Assembly (NCBI GenBank): GCA_963821715.1
Contig: CAWGET010000004.1
Coordinates: 1-64,000 of the forward strand
DNA from: CAWGET01 sp963821715
GTDB taxonomy: Bacteria; Bacteroidota; Ignavibacteria; Ignavibacteriales; Melioribacteraceae
DNA: 64,000 bases
Direction: 5' to 3'
Part shown: in pieces, positions 16,883 to 25,816 of the stretch
How the letters are laid out: the number at the start of each line of letters is the position of its first letter
Numbering within the stretch: position 1 is the first letter of the stretch
Translations under genes and position numbers: made by a program
Notes under the pieces: model-generated
What the model was told of the DNA's origin: nothing
The model's database searches: none
Seen by the model: only the letters and a program-made list of their open reading frames with translations

Positions 16883-18226
16883 TTAAATTTCAACCCTTTT
16901 TAAATGCTCAAAAATAAGATGATTAATTTGTAATCTAAGCGGTTCTATTTTTATCTTTTCTATTACGTCGCTTACGAATGCGTGAATCAGCATCGACTTT
17001 GCAAGCTCGTTTGGAACGCCGCGTGACCGAATGTAGAAATAAGCTTCCTCGTCTAATCTGCCTACTGTGGCACCGTGTGAACATTTTACATCGTCGGCAA
17101 AAATTTCTAACTGAGGCTTCGTATCGATGCGGGCTTCCTTCGAAAGCAGTATAGCTTTATTCGATTGATAAGCGTTAGTTTTCTGAGCATCCTGTCTCAC
17201 CATAATTTTCCCGTTAAAAACTCCGCGGGCTTTATCGTCCAAAATTCCTTTATATAATTCGTGACTCTCACAATTTGGCGATGCGTGATCTACATATGTG
17301 TGATTATCCATATGCTGATTTTCATTCGCCAGATAAAGTCCAAAATAATTAGTTAACGCATATTCATCATCCAGAATTGTATTAATATCATTCCGCATCA
17401 AACTTGATCCTATTGAAGCATTGAAGTGCGTAAAAACACTACTTCTTTTTTGATGAGCGTCTGTTTTATCAATATGAAACGCTTCTTCATTTTCATTTTG
17501 AATTTTATATATATCGAGGATCGCATTCTCTTCTGTGTAAACCTCGTTTACAACATTGGTAAAATAAATTGAATCCGGGATTCCGGAGTAAGTGGTTATA
17601 ATTTTTGCTTGTGAGTTTTTTTCGGCAATGAAAATATTTTTCGGACTCGACAAAACTTTTTCATCTTTCTTTCCATTGATAAATAAAACCTGAACCGGCT
17701 TTTCAATAACTTTATTTTCAGGAATGAAGATAAAAATCCCGTCCGTCGAATAAGTGGAATTCATCGTGCTGAAAGTAGTTTCAGGATTTATAGTTCTGCT
17801 AGAATATTTTTTGACGAGCTCCGGTCTTTCCTTAATTGCAGCCGCAAGATTGGAAATAATAATTCCATCGGCTTCTTTATGAACAATTGAGTTTTCTTCA
17901 TTAAAAATTCCGTTAATAAAAACTAATCTATGATGATCAAAATCTTTGAAGAAATGATCTTCAATATTTATCGAACTAAGATTTGTATTAACCGAAGCGG
18001 CAGCCGGGACAAAATTGTGTTTAAGTATCGGCGCTACATTTGTGTATTTCCATTCTTCATCTTTCAAAGTCGGGAACGACATTTCACGAAATTTTTCTAA
18101 AGCTTCTTTTCTGTATTCATGAAAAAAAGATTCAGTCTGTCCATTTAATTTATTCTCAAATATCTTAAAGTTTGATAGATACCAATCTTTAATCTCTTTA
18201 AATTTTTCTTCGTTGTTCATTCTCAT
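16883..18226 (-). CDS. sufD: Fe-S cluster assembly scaffold subunit SufD
   Basis: A 447-residue SufD. The C-terminal half is the right-handed beta-helix of the SufB/SufD family, with HNTYVDHASPNCESHELYKG-like motifs (about residues 305-325) and DVKCSHGATVG (about 370-380). SufD pairs with SufB on the SufC ATPase dimer and is needed for iron entry. The ATG at 18226 shares a base with the sufC stop (TAATG); an ATG six bases later is an alternative. The sequence is complete with no odd features. Confidence 0.93.
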   Translation of the reverse strand: MRMNNEEKFKEIKDWYLSNFKIFENKLNGQTESFFHEYRKEALEKFREMSFPTLKDEEWKYTNVAPILKHNFVPAAASVNTNLSSINIEDHFFKDFDHHRLVFINGIFNEENSIVHKEADGIIISNLAAAIKERPELVKKYSSRTINPETTFSTMNSTYSTDGIFIFIPENKVIEKPVQVLFINGKKDEKVLSSPKNIFIAEKNSQAKIITTYSGIPDSIYFTNVVNEVYTEENAILDIYKIQNENEEAFHIDKTDAHQKRSSVFTHFNASIGSSLMRNDINTILDDEYALTNYFGLYLANENQHMDNHTYVDHASPNCESHELYKGILDDKARGVFNGKIMVRQDAQKTNAYQSNKAILLSKEARIDTKPQLEIFADDVKCSHGATVGRLDEEAYFYIRSRGVPNELAKSMLIHAFVSDVIEKIKIEPLRLQINHLIFEHLKRVEI

Positions 18227-18990
18227 TAACCCCCAGCCGTTTCTGCTTCTTCTTCCTTTATCCAGTCGTAGCCTTTATCCTCAAGTTCAAGTGCGAGTTC
18301 TTTTCCGCCGGATTTGATAATTTTTCCTTTAGATAAAACGTGAACAAAATCCGGGACAATATAATTTAACAAGCGCTGATAATGTGTAACTACGATGACT
18401 GCGTTTTTATCATTGCGGTATGCGTTAACGCCATGCGAAACAATTTTTAATGCGTCAATGTCCAGCCCGGAATCAGTTTCGTCGAGAAGAGCAAGTTTAG
18501 GATCGAGCATAAGCATCTGTAAAATTTCGTTTCGTTTTTTTTCGCCGCCGGAAAACCCCTGATTGACTGAGCGATTGATCATCTTATCAGTAATGCTCAA
18601 TACTTCCGACTTTTCGCGGATCAGATCTAAAAATTCTTTTGCGGTTAGTTCCGGTTCGTTTCTGTATTTTTTAATTTCGTCGAGAGCGGTTTTTAAAAAT
18701 GTGTGGTTTGTAATTCCCGGAATTTCAATCGGATACTGAAACGCCAGGAACACTCCTTCACGAGCCCGGTCTTCAGGAGCCATATTTAAAAGATCTTGTC
18801 CTTCGAATAGCACTTCGCCTTCGGTAACTTCGTATGCTTCGTTACCGGCCAAAACATTTGCCAAAGTACTTTTGCCGGAGCCGTTCGGCCCCATTATGGC
18901 GTGTACTTCCCCCGGGTTGACTTCCAGATCAATCCCCCGTAAAATTTCATTTCCTTCAACATTCGCATGTAAATTTTTAATTTTAATCAT
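18226..18990 (-). CDS. sufC: SUF ATPase subunit SufC
   Basis: A 254-residue ABC-type ATPase. The Walker A motif GPNGSGKST spans 34-42, the signature FSGGEKKRNE is at 147-156, and the Walker B block LALLDETDSGLD lies around 166-177. SufC is a soluble ATPase that drives shape changes in SufBCD during cluster assembly and is not a transporter. A gap of 85 bases separates it from sufB; no terminator is seen there, so one transcript is likely. Confidence 0.96.
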   Translation of the reverse strand: MIKIKNLHANVEGNEILRGIDLEVNPGEVHAIMGPNGSGKSTLANVLAGNEAYEVTEGEVLFEGQDLLNMAPEDRAREGVFLAFQYPIEIPGITNHTFLKTALDEIKKYRNEPELTAKEFLDLIREKSEVLSITDKMINRSVNQGFSGGEKKRNEILQMLMLDPKLALLDETDSGLDIDALKIVSHGVNAYRNDKNAVIVVTHYQRLLNYIVPDFVHVLSKGKIIKSGGKELALELEDKGYDWIKEEEAETAGG

Positions 18991-19075
18991 CTATTTTTTC
19001 CTTTTGTTGCTATACGTATTTCTTAAATTTTATTTATTAATTTCGTAAAAATATATTTTCGCAAGAATAAAAATT

Positions 19076-20521
19076 TTAGCCTACACTTCCTTCCAAACTT
19101 ATAGCCAAAAGTTTTTGTGCTTCCACTGCAAATTCCATCGGTAATTCTCTGAATACTTCTTTACAAAATCCATTAACAATTAGGTTTACTGCGTCTTCAG
19201 TAGAAATTCCTCTTTGATTCAAATAAAATATTTGATCTTCGCCAACCTTGGACGTCGTTGCCTCGTGTTCCACAATTCCCGTTGGATTGTCAATCTCGAT
19301 ATACGGGAAAGTATGCGCGCCGCATTTATCGCTCATCAGCATTGAATCGCATTGCGAAAAATTGCGTGAGTTCTCGGCGTTCTTCCCAATCTTTACTAAA
19401 CCGCGATATGAGTTTTGACTTTTACCGGCGGAAATTCCTTTGGAGACGATTGTACTTTTTGTGTTCTTTCCGAGATGAATCATCTTCGTCCCCGTATCAG
19501 CTTGCTGATGGTTATTTGTAACAGCGACCGAATAAAATTCTCCGACCGAATTATCTCCCTGCAAAATACAACTCGGGTATTTCCAGGTTATTGCCGAACC
19601 TGTTTCAACCTGCGTCCAGGAAATTTTTGAATTTTTTCCTCTGCACGCGCCGCGTTTGGTAACAAAATTATAAACTCCGCCTTTCCCTTCCTTGTCGCCC
19701 GGATACCAATTCTGCACGGTTGAATATTTAATTTCAGCGTTATCTAATGTAATCAATTCAACAACCGCGGCGTGAAGTTGATTCTCGTCTCGCATCGGAG
19801 CCGTGCATCCTTCAAGATAACTAACATATCCACCCTCTTCGGCAATTATCAGAGTCCGTTCAAATTGTCCGGTATTCATTGCGTTAATTCTGAAGTAAGT
19901 GGAAAGCTCCATCGGGCAGCGGACGCCTTTGGGAATATAGACGAACGAGCCGTCGCTGAAAACTGCGGCGTTCAAAGCCGCAAAAAAATTATCGGTGTAT
20001 GGAACAACTGAGCCGAGATATTTCTTAACCAGTTCCGGATGCTCCTTTACCGCTTCAGAGACGGAGCTGAAAATTATTCCCCGTTCTTCCAAAGTTTTTT
20101 TATAAGTGGTTGCTACAGAAACCGAATCAAAAACGGCATCCACCGCGACTCCGGCTAACGCTTTCTGTTCCTCAAGCGGAATACCGAGCTTATCAAAAGT
20201 TTCCAAAAGTTCCGGATCGACCTGATCCAAACTTTCATATTGCGGTTTTTTCTTCGGTTCGGAATAATAACTGATCTCATTATACTTGATCGGTTCATAT
20301 TTAACATTCGCCCAAGACGGTTCTTTTAATGTAAGCCAATGCCTGTATGCCTTAAGCCGCCATTCCAACAACCATTCCGGCTCTTCTTTTTTGGCGGATA
20401 TAAATCTCACAACATCTTCATTCAATCCCTTCGCAACAGTCTCGGATTCTATATCGCTGTAAAATCCCCACTTGTAATCCGACTGCGTTAAGTCTTCAAC
20501 TAATTTTTTTTCGTCGTCCAT
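19076..20521 (-). CDS. sufB: Fe-S cluster assembly scaffold subunit SufB
   Basis: A 481-residue SufB, complete. I start at the ATG at 20521, five bases after GGAG; the preceding TTG at 20524 is less likely. Typical blocks are DAVFDSVSVATTYKK (about 130-144), SDGSFVYIPKGVRCP (about 190-204), EGCTAPMRDENQLHAA (about 238-253) and the long family core near VYNFVTKRGACRG. It is the main scaffold on which the nascent cluster is built, using sulfur from SufS. It is the first gene of the operon, with its promoter directly upstream. Confidence 0.95.
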   Translation of the reverse strand: MDDEKKLVEDLTQSDYKWGFYSDIESETVAKGLNEDVVRFISAKKEEPEWLLEWRLKAYRHWLTLKEPSWANVKYEPIKYNEISYYSEPKKKPQYESLDQVDPELLETFDKLGIPLEEQKALAGVAVDAVFDSVSVATTYKKTLEERGIIFSSVSEAVKEHPELVKKYLGSVVPYTDNFFAALNAAVFSDGSFVYIPKGVRCPMELSTYFRINAMNTGQFERTLIIAEEGGYVSYLEGCTAPMRDENQLHAAVVELITLDNAEIKYSTVQNWYPGDKEGKGGVYNFVTKRGACRGKNSKISWTQVETGSAITWKYPSCILQGDNSVGEFYSVAVTNNHQQADTGTKMIHLGKNTKSTIVSKGISAGKSQNSYRGLVKIGKNAENSRNFSQCDSMLMSDKCGAHTFPYIEIDNPTGIVEHEATTSKVGEDQIFYLNQRGISTEDAVNLIVNGFCKEVFRELPMEFAVEAQKLLAISLEGSVG

Positions 20522-20548
20522 CAAATCTCCGTTACAATATTAATTAAT

Positions 20549-20579
20549 CAAATTTATGTAATCTGGAAAAAAAAGTCAA
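20549..20579 (-). promoter_or_regulatory. Probable promoter of the suf operon
   Basis: On the minus strand TTGACT (20579-20574) and TAAATT (20556-20551) are separated by exactly 17 bases. The downstream box read as TAAATTTG (20556-20549) also fits the Bacteroidetes -7 consensus TAnnTTTG, and TTGAC fits its -33 box. The predicted start point lies about 20 bases before the sufB ATG, so the leader is short. Any binding site for the Rrf2 regulator should overlap this stretch, but I cannot name one. Confidence 0.6.
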
Positions 20580-20683
20580 GATTGTAAATTTTATTATCTT
20601 ACTCTTCTATAATTACCTTTTTAATTAAGCAAATTGTGGGAAATTATGGTTTGGCTTGACGATGAGAAGTGAATAAATAATAT

Positions 20684-20771
20684 GTCTCTCGTGTTCTTTG
20701 CGCCTTCTTTTGTCGTGCTTTAAAAGCTTAACCACTAAGCTCACGGAGGAGGCACTATGGACACGAAGAAA
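20684..20771. repeat. Imperfect inverted repeat; right arm matches 32842-32891
   Basis: The right arm (20722-20771) begins AAAAGCTTAACCAC and shares about four fifths of its 50 bases with the stretch at 32842-32891. The left arm (20684-20719) is a partial reverse-complement copy (CGTGTTCTTTGCGCCTTCTT against AAGAAGGCGC-type sequence), so the whole can fold into a long imperfect hairpin. The AACCAC-AAG--CACG-AG-AGGC pattern looks like repeats seen between genes in many environmental bacteria. Confidence 0.6.
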
Positions 20772-20908
20772 GTATTTTATATTAAACTCCTTAACATAAT
20801 TTCTTGAATGCTGAAAAAGCAGATTATAGGTTTTCAGCTGGGTTGGATTTATATCGCCCATTCTCTCCTCACCCCTTCACATTTCAGTTTTTTCCGCGTC
20901 TTGTTTTT

Positions 20909-20935
20909 CGCGGTGAAGTCGGAGACGAAGCCGGA
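20909..20935 (+). repeat. Dispersed GC-rich repeat, copy 2
   Basis: The counterpart of 9644-9672: CGCGG-G-AGT-G then ACGAAGCCGGA. It ends ten bases before the rlmB stop codon and could sit in the 3' end of that transcript. Confidence 0.45.
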
Positions 20936-20945
20936 TATCTTGCCT

Positions 20946-21671
20946 CTAACCTCTTTGCCTAACGATCTCAAACATCAAAACTCCGGCAGCTACAGAAACA
21001 TTGAGGGATTGCAGATTTCCGGGCATCGGAATTTTTACTAGAAAATCACAGTTATCAGCTACCAGTTTTCTAATCCCTTTTTCTTCGTTCCCCATTATTA
21101 GCGCAACCGGCATTTGGTAATCAACTTCGGTATAATTTTTCGAGTTTTCCAAAGTGGATCCGACGATCCAAAATCCTTCATCCTTTAAATTTTTTATCGT
21201 CTGATTTAGATTGCTTACTTTGGTTATTTTGAGATGAGATAAAGCTCCGGCTGAAGTTTTCTCTACAGTTTCTGTGATCGGAGCGCTGTTGTGGATTGTT
21301 GCGATAACTCCATCAACGCCCGCACATTCGGCTGTTCTTAAAATTGCGCCGAGATTATGCGGATCCTGTATCGAATCCAGCAGAAGTAAAAACGGAAACT
21401 TGTTCTTCTTTGAAACGGAAATTATTTCTTCCAGCGAAAATTCTTTTTGCGGACTTTTGAGCGCTATTATTCCCTGAGTGTTCTTCCCTTTTAAGATAGA
21501 ATTAAATTTCGCAGGTGGAATTTCGGAAACTCTTACTTTTTGTTTTTTTGCGAGAGTTTTAATTTCGTTTACAGCAGGACCTTTTTGCCCGAATTGTATA
21601 ATAATTTTTTCCAGCTGAGTTTCTGTTCGTAATGCTTCCAATACCGGCTTTCTTCCATAAATATATTCCAT
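20946..21671 (-). CDS. rlmB: 23S rRNA 2'-O-methyltransferase RlmB-like (SpoU/TrmH family)
   Basis: A 241-residue SpoU-family enzyme. Residues 1-75 form the L30-like RNA-binding domain (YIYGRKPVLEAL). The knotted catalytic domain has motif 1 DSIQDPHNLGAILRTAE (about 98-114), motif 2 IMGNEEKGIRKL (about 194-205) and motif 3 IPMPGNLQSLNVSVA (about 213-227). It would methylate a ribose in 23S rRNA (Gm2251 in E. coli); relatives act on tRNA, so the target is inferred. It follows the orphan gene by two bases. Confidence 0.88.
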   Translation of the reverse strand: MEYIYGRKPVLEALRTETQLEKIIIQFGQKGPAVNEIKTLAKKQKVRVSEIPPAKFNSILKGKNTQGIIALKSPQKEFSLEEIISVSKKNKFPFLLLLDSIQDPHNLGAILRTAECAGVDGVIATIHNSAPITETVEKTSAGALSHLKITKVSNLNQTIKNLKDEGFWIVGSTLENSKNYTEVDYQMPVALIMGNEEKGIRKLVADNCDFLVKIPMPGNLQSLNVSVAAGVLMFEIVRQRG

Positions 21672-21673
21672 AA

Positions 21674-22186
21674 TTAATCTTGGAATTCGAATTCTTCTTC
21701 GGCTACGAGGAATTCGCAGAAGCGGCGGTTGTTTTCTTTTTCCGGAATGTAAGTTTCTTTTAGCTTGATATTCTTATTGAATTTATCAAAATAAAAATGA
21801 GCTTCGTTAATGCAGCCGTCCTGCTTAACAACTTTAACCGCATAATCTCCTATTAGGTCTTCAAAGGATATTTCGGTTCTAGCCGGCTGAACCCGAGGGG
21901 CAAGATTGGTTTTCGATTTTAACCCGAGTAGTAAAACTAAAATTTCCCTTTTCTCTTTTACTACTTCAACTGAAACCTCGTAGACAAAGCTAGTAAATTC
22001 AACTGCCGTTTCTATAATGAAAGCGCTTAACTCCTTTTGTTCAACGGAATCATATTTGAAAGCCGCCTTACATCGGTATTCAACTTTATCCGGTTTCGGC
22101 GCCGGTATTGCCGCCAATGCCGCTTCGGTTTTTTTCTTCCGCGTCTTTGGAATTTTTGGAATATTATTTGGTTTTTTTAACGGCAA
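21674..22186 (-). CDS. Hypothetical protein between hisS and rlmB
   Basis: A 170-residue protein I do not recognise. The start is TTG at 22186; no ATG is available near it. The first 35 residues are very basic and proline-rich (KKPNNIPKIPKTRKKK, then AAIPAPKPDK), suggesting nucleic-acid contact or a flexible tail. The rest alternates strands and helices, with a Cys near the end (RFCEFLVAEEEFEF). It lies four bases after hisS and two before rlmB, so it is certainly expressed with translation genes; a role around RNA or ribosomes is a guess from context. Confidence 0.7.
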   Translation of the reverse strand: MPLKKPNNIPKIPKTRKKKTEAALAAIPAPKPDKVEYRCKAAFKYDSVEQKELSAFIIETAVEFTSFVYEVSVEVVKEKREILVLLLGLKSKTNLAPRVQPARTEISFEDLIGDYAVKVVKQDGCINEAHFYFDKFNKNIKLKETYIPEKENNRRFCEFLVAEEEFEFQD

Positions 22187-22190
22187 ATAT

Positions 22191-23447
22191 TTATCTGATT
22201 TTATTGATGATTTTATTAAGTTCGTCTTTATCGTAAATTTCCTGAACGCCTTCCGACATATTTTTCAATGTAACTTTTCCATCTTCGTTTTCATCGCCGC
22301 CGAGGAACAGAACATATTTAGCGTTTATTTTATTGGCTTCACGCATTTGGGCTTTTACGCTTCGCTGCGAGTAATCCAATTCAACTGAAAAATTTTCTCT
22401 TCTAAAAAAAACAGCAAGAGAGTAAGCTTCGTTTTTTAATTCCTTATTTAATAATGCAATATAAATATCAATTTCGTCATCCGGCAAATTTAATAATCCC
22501 TGGTTTTCGCACGCGAGCAATATTCTTTCCATTCCGGCTGCGAATCCGACTCCCGGAGTCGGCGCTCCACCCAATTGTTCAACCAGCAGATCGTATCTTC
22601 CACCGCCGCATAAAGCGTTTTGCGAACCGACGCTTTCGCTCGTAATTTCGAAAGTAGTGTGCGTGTAATAATCCAATCCCCGTACAAGCTTTGGATCGAT
22701 TTCGTAAGGAATTTTTGCCGCCAGCAATAACTGTTTAACTTCTTCAAAATGTTCCAGACTTTCGTCGTCCAAATGTTCCATCAATAAAGGAGCGTTCTCC
22801 ATAATTACTTTATCGCGCTCGTCTTTGCTATCGAAGATACGCATAATATTAGATTCAAATCTGGTTTTACTTTCGTCGGATAGTCCGGATTTTTTCTCTT
22901 GAAGATATCTGCGCAAAACTTCTTTATACTTTTCGCGTGAAGTCGGAACGCCGAGCGAATTTATTTTTACGCTCAATCCTCCAAGTCCGAGTCTATTCAA
23001 AATATCATAAGCGAGTATTATCATTTCCGCATCGAGAGCCGGATTAGAACTGCCGAGAACCTCGGCACCAAATTGATGAAATTGGCGGAATCTGCCGGCT
23101 TGCGGTCGTTCCTGTCTGAACATAGGAGAGATGTAAAAAAATTTACTTAGGTTCTGCTGTTTATTTATTGAATGTTCAACGTACGCGCGTACGACAGAAG
23201 CGGTCATCTCCGGCTTAAGAGTAATACGCGTTTCACTCCGATCTAAAAAAGTATACATCTCTTTGCTTACAATGTCGGTCGCTTCTCCTATTCCTCTGCT
23301 GAATAGAGCCGTCTCTTCAAAAACTGGAGTCCGAATTTCTTTGTAATTAAAATTCTTCATCGCAGAATTGACAATATCAGAAAGATAATTCCACTTTTTT
23401 ATTTCATCGGGAAGAATATCTTTAGTCCCGGTAATAGCTTTTATCAT
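22191..23447 (-). CDS. hisS: Histidyl-tRNA synthetase
   Basis: A 418-residue class II synthetase of normal length. Motif 2 with its loop is FRQERPQAGRFRQFHQ (110-125), the histidine-specific block is LVRGLDYYTHTTFE (around 258-271), and motif 3 is GVGFAAGMERIL (around 300). A C-terminal anticodon-binding domain covers about 328-418. It charges tRNA-His. It follows the PTS IIA-like gene by 11 bases and leads the orphan and rlmB. Confidence 0.96.
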   Translation of the reverse strand: MIKAITGTKDILPDEIKKWNYLSDIVNSAMKNFNYKEIRTPVFEETALFSRGIGEATDIVSKEMYTFLDRSETRITLKPEMTASVVRAYVEHSINKQQNLSKFFYISPMFRQERPQAGRFRQFHQFGAEVLGSSNPALDAEMIILAYDILNRLGLGGLSVKINSLGVPTSREKYKEVLRRYLQEKKSGLSDESKTRFESNIMRIFDSKDERDKVIMENAPLLMEHLDDESLEHFEEVKQLLLAAKIPYEIDPKLVRGLDYYTHTTFEITSESVGSQNALCGGGRYDLLVEQLGGAPTPGVGFAAGMERILLACENQGLLNLPDDEIDIYIALLNKELKNEAYSLAVFFRRENFSVELDYSQRSVKAQMREANKINAKYVLFLGGDENEDGKVTLKNMSEGVQEIYDKDELNKIINKIR

Positions 23448-23458
23448 ATTATATCATT

Positions 23459-23932
23459 TTAGGAAATTTCAAAATATTTTTCTTCTTCTTCCTCGAAGAC
23501 GTCATAGATTTCCTCGGCGGTTTTTGCTTGAAGAAGTGAATCACGAAATTCATCTTTGTTCATCATGCGCGAAATCCGACTCAAAAGTTTTATATGCGGT
23601 CCCACCAAGTTTTCTTTACCTACCAAAAGGAAAACCAGATTAACCGGCTCGTCGTCTAACGCGGCAAAATCAATCGGCTTTTTGGTTTTTCCAAAGCCTG
23701 CAATAATATCATTAACGCCATTGCTTTTTCCATGTGGAATTGCAAAACCTTTCCCAACTCCGGTGGACATTATTTTTTCCCTTTCCAATACTGATTTGCG
23801 CACTTCATCAATATCGTTAACGCGTTCGTCATCTTTAAATATATCTATTAACTCGTTTATGACGGAATCTTTTTCAACACTTTTAAATTCAGCTATAATT
23901 TTTTCTGGTTTAAGTATATCGGAAATTTTCAT
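23459..23932 (-). CDS. PTS EIIA domain protein (PtsN-like)
   Basis: A 157-residue single EIIA domain of the fructose/nitrogen-regulatory type. The phosphorylatable histidine is His67 in GFAIPHGKS, preceded by the family block REKIMSTGVGKG. No EIIB/EIIC transporter or HPr gene is nearby, so a regulatory role like PtsN is more likely than sugar uptake. It heads the hisS operon and diverges from the large Rossmann-fold gene across a 167-base gap, which shows AT-rich sequence but no clear motif. Confidence 0.82.
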   Translation of the reverse strand: MKISDILKPEKIIAEFKSVEKDSVINELIDIFKDDERVNDIDEVRKSVLEREKIMSTGVGKGFAIPHGKSNGVNDIIAGFGKTKKPIDFAALDDEPVNLVFLLVGKENLVGPHIKLLSRISRMMNKDEFRDSLLQAKTAEEIYDVFEEEEEKYFEIS

Positions 23933-24099
23933 GTTAGCATTCTTAAGTTATATAATGTTCAAATCTACAAATAGCCTTTATTTTAATCAATTATAAATCG
24001 CTTTTTTCAAAATAAATATCAAAATATCTTATTTTACTTGTTTAACGTTTTTAGAAATAATAGTTTTTAAGATCAAAATCGAAATTAAATGGAGTATTG

Positions 24100-25800
24100 A
24101 TGAATATTCAAAACAAAACAGTTCTAGTTCTTGGCGGATTCGGTTTAGTTGGTAATGCGATTGTTAGAAAGATAATACATGAGAAACCGAAACGCATAAT
24201 TGTTACTTCATTATTTAAAAATGAAGCCGAAGAATACGCGGCAAAACTTCAAAACGATTACCCAGAACTTCCCGAAAATTATTTTATTCCCTGGTGGGGA
24301 AATATTTTTGTGCGCAATGAATTCAAAGATGAAAATCGTTTCGCTCTTCTTGAAGACAAGGAAAAACGCAGAATCTTAATGAGCGATACTATGGAAGAAT
24401 TGACCGATGATATTCTGGAAAAATCTTCAATTTATCAATTGGTGATGAAATACAAACCGGAAATAATTATCGACAGCATCAATTCCGCTACAGGCATAGC
24501 GTATCAGGATGTTTATTCGACTTACCGAAAAATAAAAAAAACTATTAAAGAAGATGAAAACCGAGACAGCCTTGTTGATGAGACGGAAAAATTAATCTGT
24601 ACTTTGTATGTCCCGCAGTTAATTCGACATATCCAAATTTTATACGCTTCGATGAATAAAGCTAATACGGAGATTTATTTGAAAATAGGCACAAGCGGTA
24701 CGGGCGGAATGGGATTGAATATTCCTTACACTCATAGTGAGGAAAAACCATCTCGCGTTCTGCTCAGCAAATCCGCGGTTGCCGGAGCGCATACTCTGCT
24801 TCTGTTTTTGATGGGACGAACTCCGGAAGGAGCGATTACAAAAGAGATAAAACCTACCGCCGCCATTGCCTGGAAAAGAATCGGCTACGGAGAAATAAGG
24901 AAACACGGAAAAGCTGTGGAGATTGAAAATATTCCCTTTGAAGACGCGGTTGAATTGGATGGAATGTTTAGCCTTAAAGCGGAAAAAGAATTTACTAAGA
25001 CCGGCAACACTTTGAAATCGGTATTTATTGACACCGGAGAAAACGGAACATTTTCGCGCGGTGAATTTGAGACGATAACTTCGCAGGGACAAATGGAATA
25101 CGTTACTCCCGAAGAAATTGCCGATGACGCAATTTACGAAATCAAAGGCGGAAATACCGGGCACGATGTAATAAACGCTTTGGATAACGCGTCTCTTGCT
25201 CCGACTTACCGCGCAGGATTTCTGCAAAACTCCGCCGTTGAACTTTTAGAAGAATTGGAAAAAACTCATAATGTTGAAAGCGTAGCTTTCGAGCAGTTGG
25301 GACCTCCGCGCCTTTCCAAACTTCTGCACGAGATAAATATTCTGAAGCAGATTTACAAATCAATGCCGGCGCTTCTCGAAGAATCAGTCGAAGAAATGTC
25401 TGAAAAATCATTTAACTATTTAAATGAAAATGAAAATCTGAAAAATGAAATTATTTCTATTGGGATACCGATTTTATTGCCGGATGGGAAAAAATTATTG
25501 CGCGGAAGTATGATAAAAATTCCGCCTTACCGCGGCGAAGACCATTTGGAAATAAATGAAAAGAATCTTGATTTATGGACTAAAGACGGCTGGGTCGATC
25601 TGCGTCCGGTAAATATGGAGCGTTGGCAGAACAGGATAAAATCGATTATGGACGAAGCCGAATCTATAACAGCGTCTGACACAAGTTCGCTTCACGTCAG
25701 GAATAAAAGATTCTGGAAAAATTTTGAACAGATAGATATCGGAAAAGTTGTTGGTTGGATCTTCATCCACGAAGAACACGGCAAGAGAATGAAAGATTAA
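24100..25800 (+). CDS. Large NAD(P)-binding Rossmann-fold protein (epimerase/SDR-like)
   Basis: A 566-residue protein. The ATG at 24100 has GGAG five bases upstream and is preferred to the TTG at 24097. The N-terminus has the dinucleotide-binding motif GGFGLVGNA (about residues 12-20). The central part has a substrate-side segment GTSGTGGMGLNIPYTHSEE (about 200-218) and KSAVAGAHT, which suggests a short-chain dehydrogenase or epimerase fold followed by a long C-terminal helical region. The canonical Tyr-x3-Lys pair is not obvious. No partner gene shares the transcript. The product is cytoplasmic; the reaction is unknown. Confidence 0.72.
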   Translation: MNIQNKTVLVLGGFGLVGNAIVRKIIHEKPKRIIVTSLFKNEAEEYAAKLQNDYPELPENYFIPWWGNIFVRNEFKDENRFALLEDKEKRRILMSDTMEELTDDILEKSSIYQLVMKYKPEIIIDSINSATGIAYQDVYSTYRKIKKTIKEDENRDSLVDETEKLICTLYVPQLIRHIQILYASMNKANTEIYLKIGTSGTGGMGLNIPYTHSEEKPSRVLLSKSAVAGAHTLLLFLMGRTPEGAITKEIKPTAAIAWKRIGYGEIRKHGKAVEIENIPFEDAVELDGMFSLKAEKEFTKTGNTLKSVFIDTGENGTFSRGEFETITSQGQMEYVTPEEIADDAIYEIKGGNTGHDVINALDNASLAPTYRAGFLQNSAVELLEELEKTHNVESVAFEQLGPPRLSKLLHEINILKQIYKSMPALLEESVEEMSEKSFNYLNENENLKNEIISIGIPILLPDGKKLLRGSMIKIPPYRGEDHLEINEKNLDLWTKDGWVDLRPVNMERWQNRIKSIMDEAESITASDTSSLHVRNKRFWKNFEQIDIGKVVGWIFIHEEHGKRMKD

Positions 25801-25816
25801 GAATTGTAACTTAAGG

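Larger units (their letters stand above)
20580..20945. other. Intergenic stretch without a supported gene, rich in repeats
   Basis: Apart from the suf promoter at its edge, this gap between sufB and rlmB holds only repeats: an imperfect inverted repeat (20684-20771) and a GC-rich dispersed repeat (20909-20935). Short open frames on both strands cross the repeats and share no coding features such as start sites or conserved motifs, so I do not call them genes. Confidence 0.6.

Noticed and set aside
20625..20861. A 78-residue frame on the minus strand in the gap before sufB
   Set aside because: It crosses the inverted repeat and has no start signal or recognisable motif; the apparent protein is a translation of the repeat.
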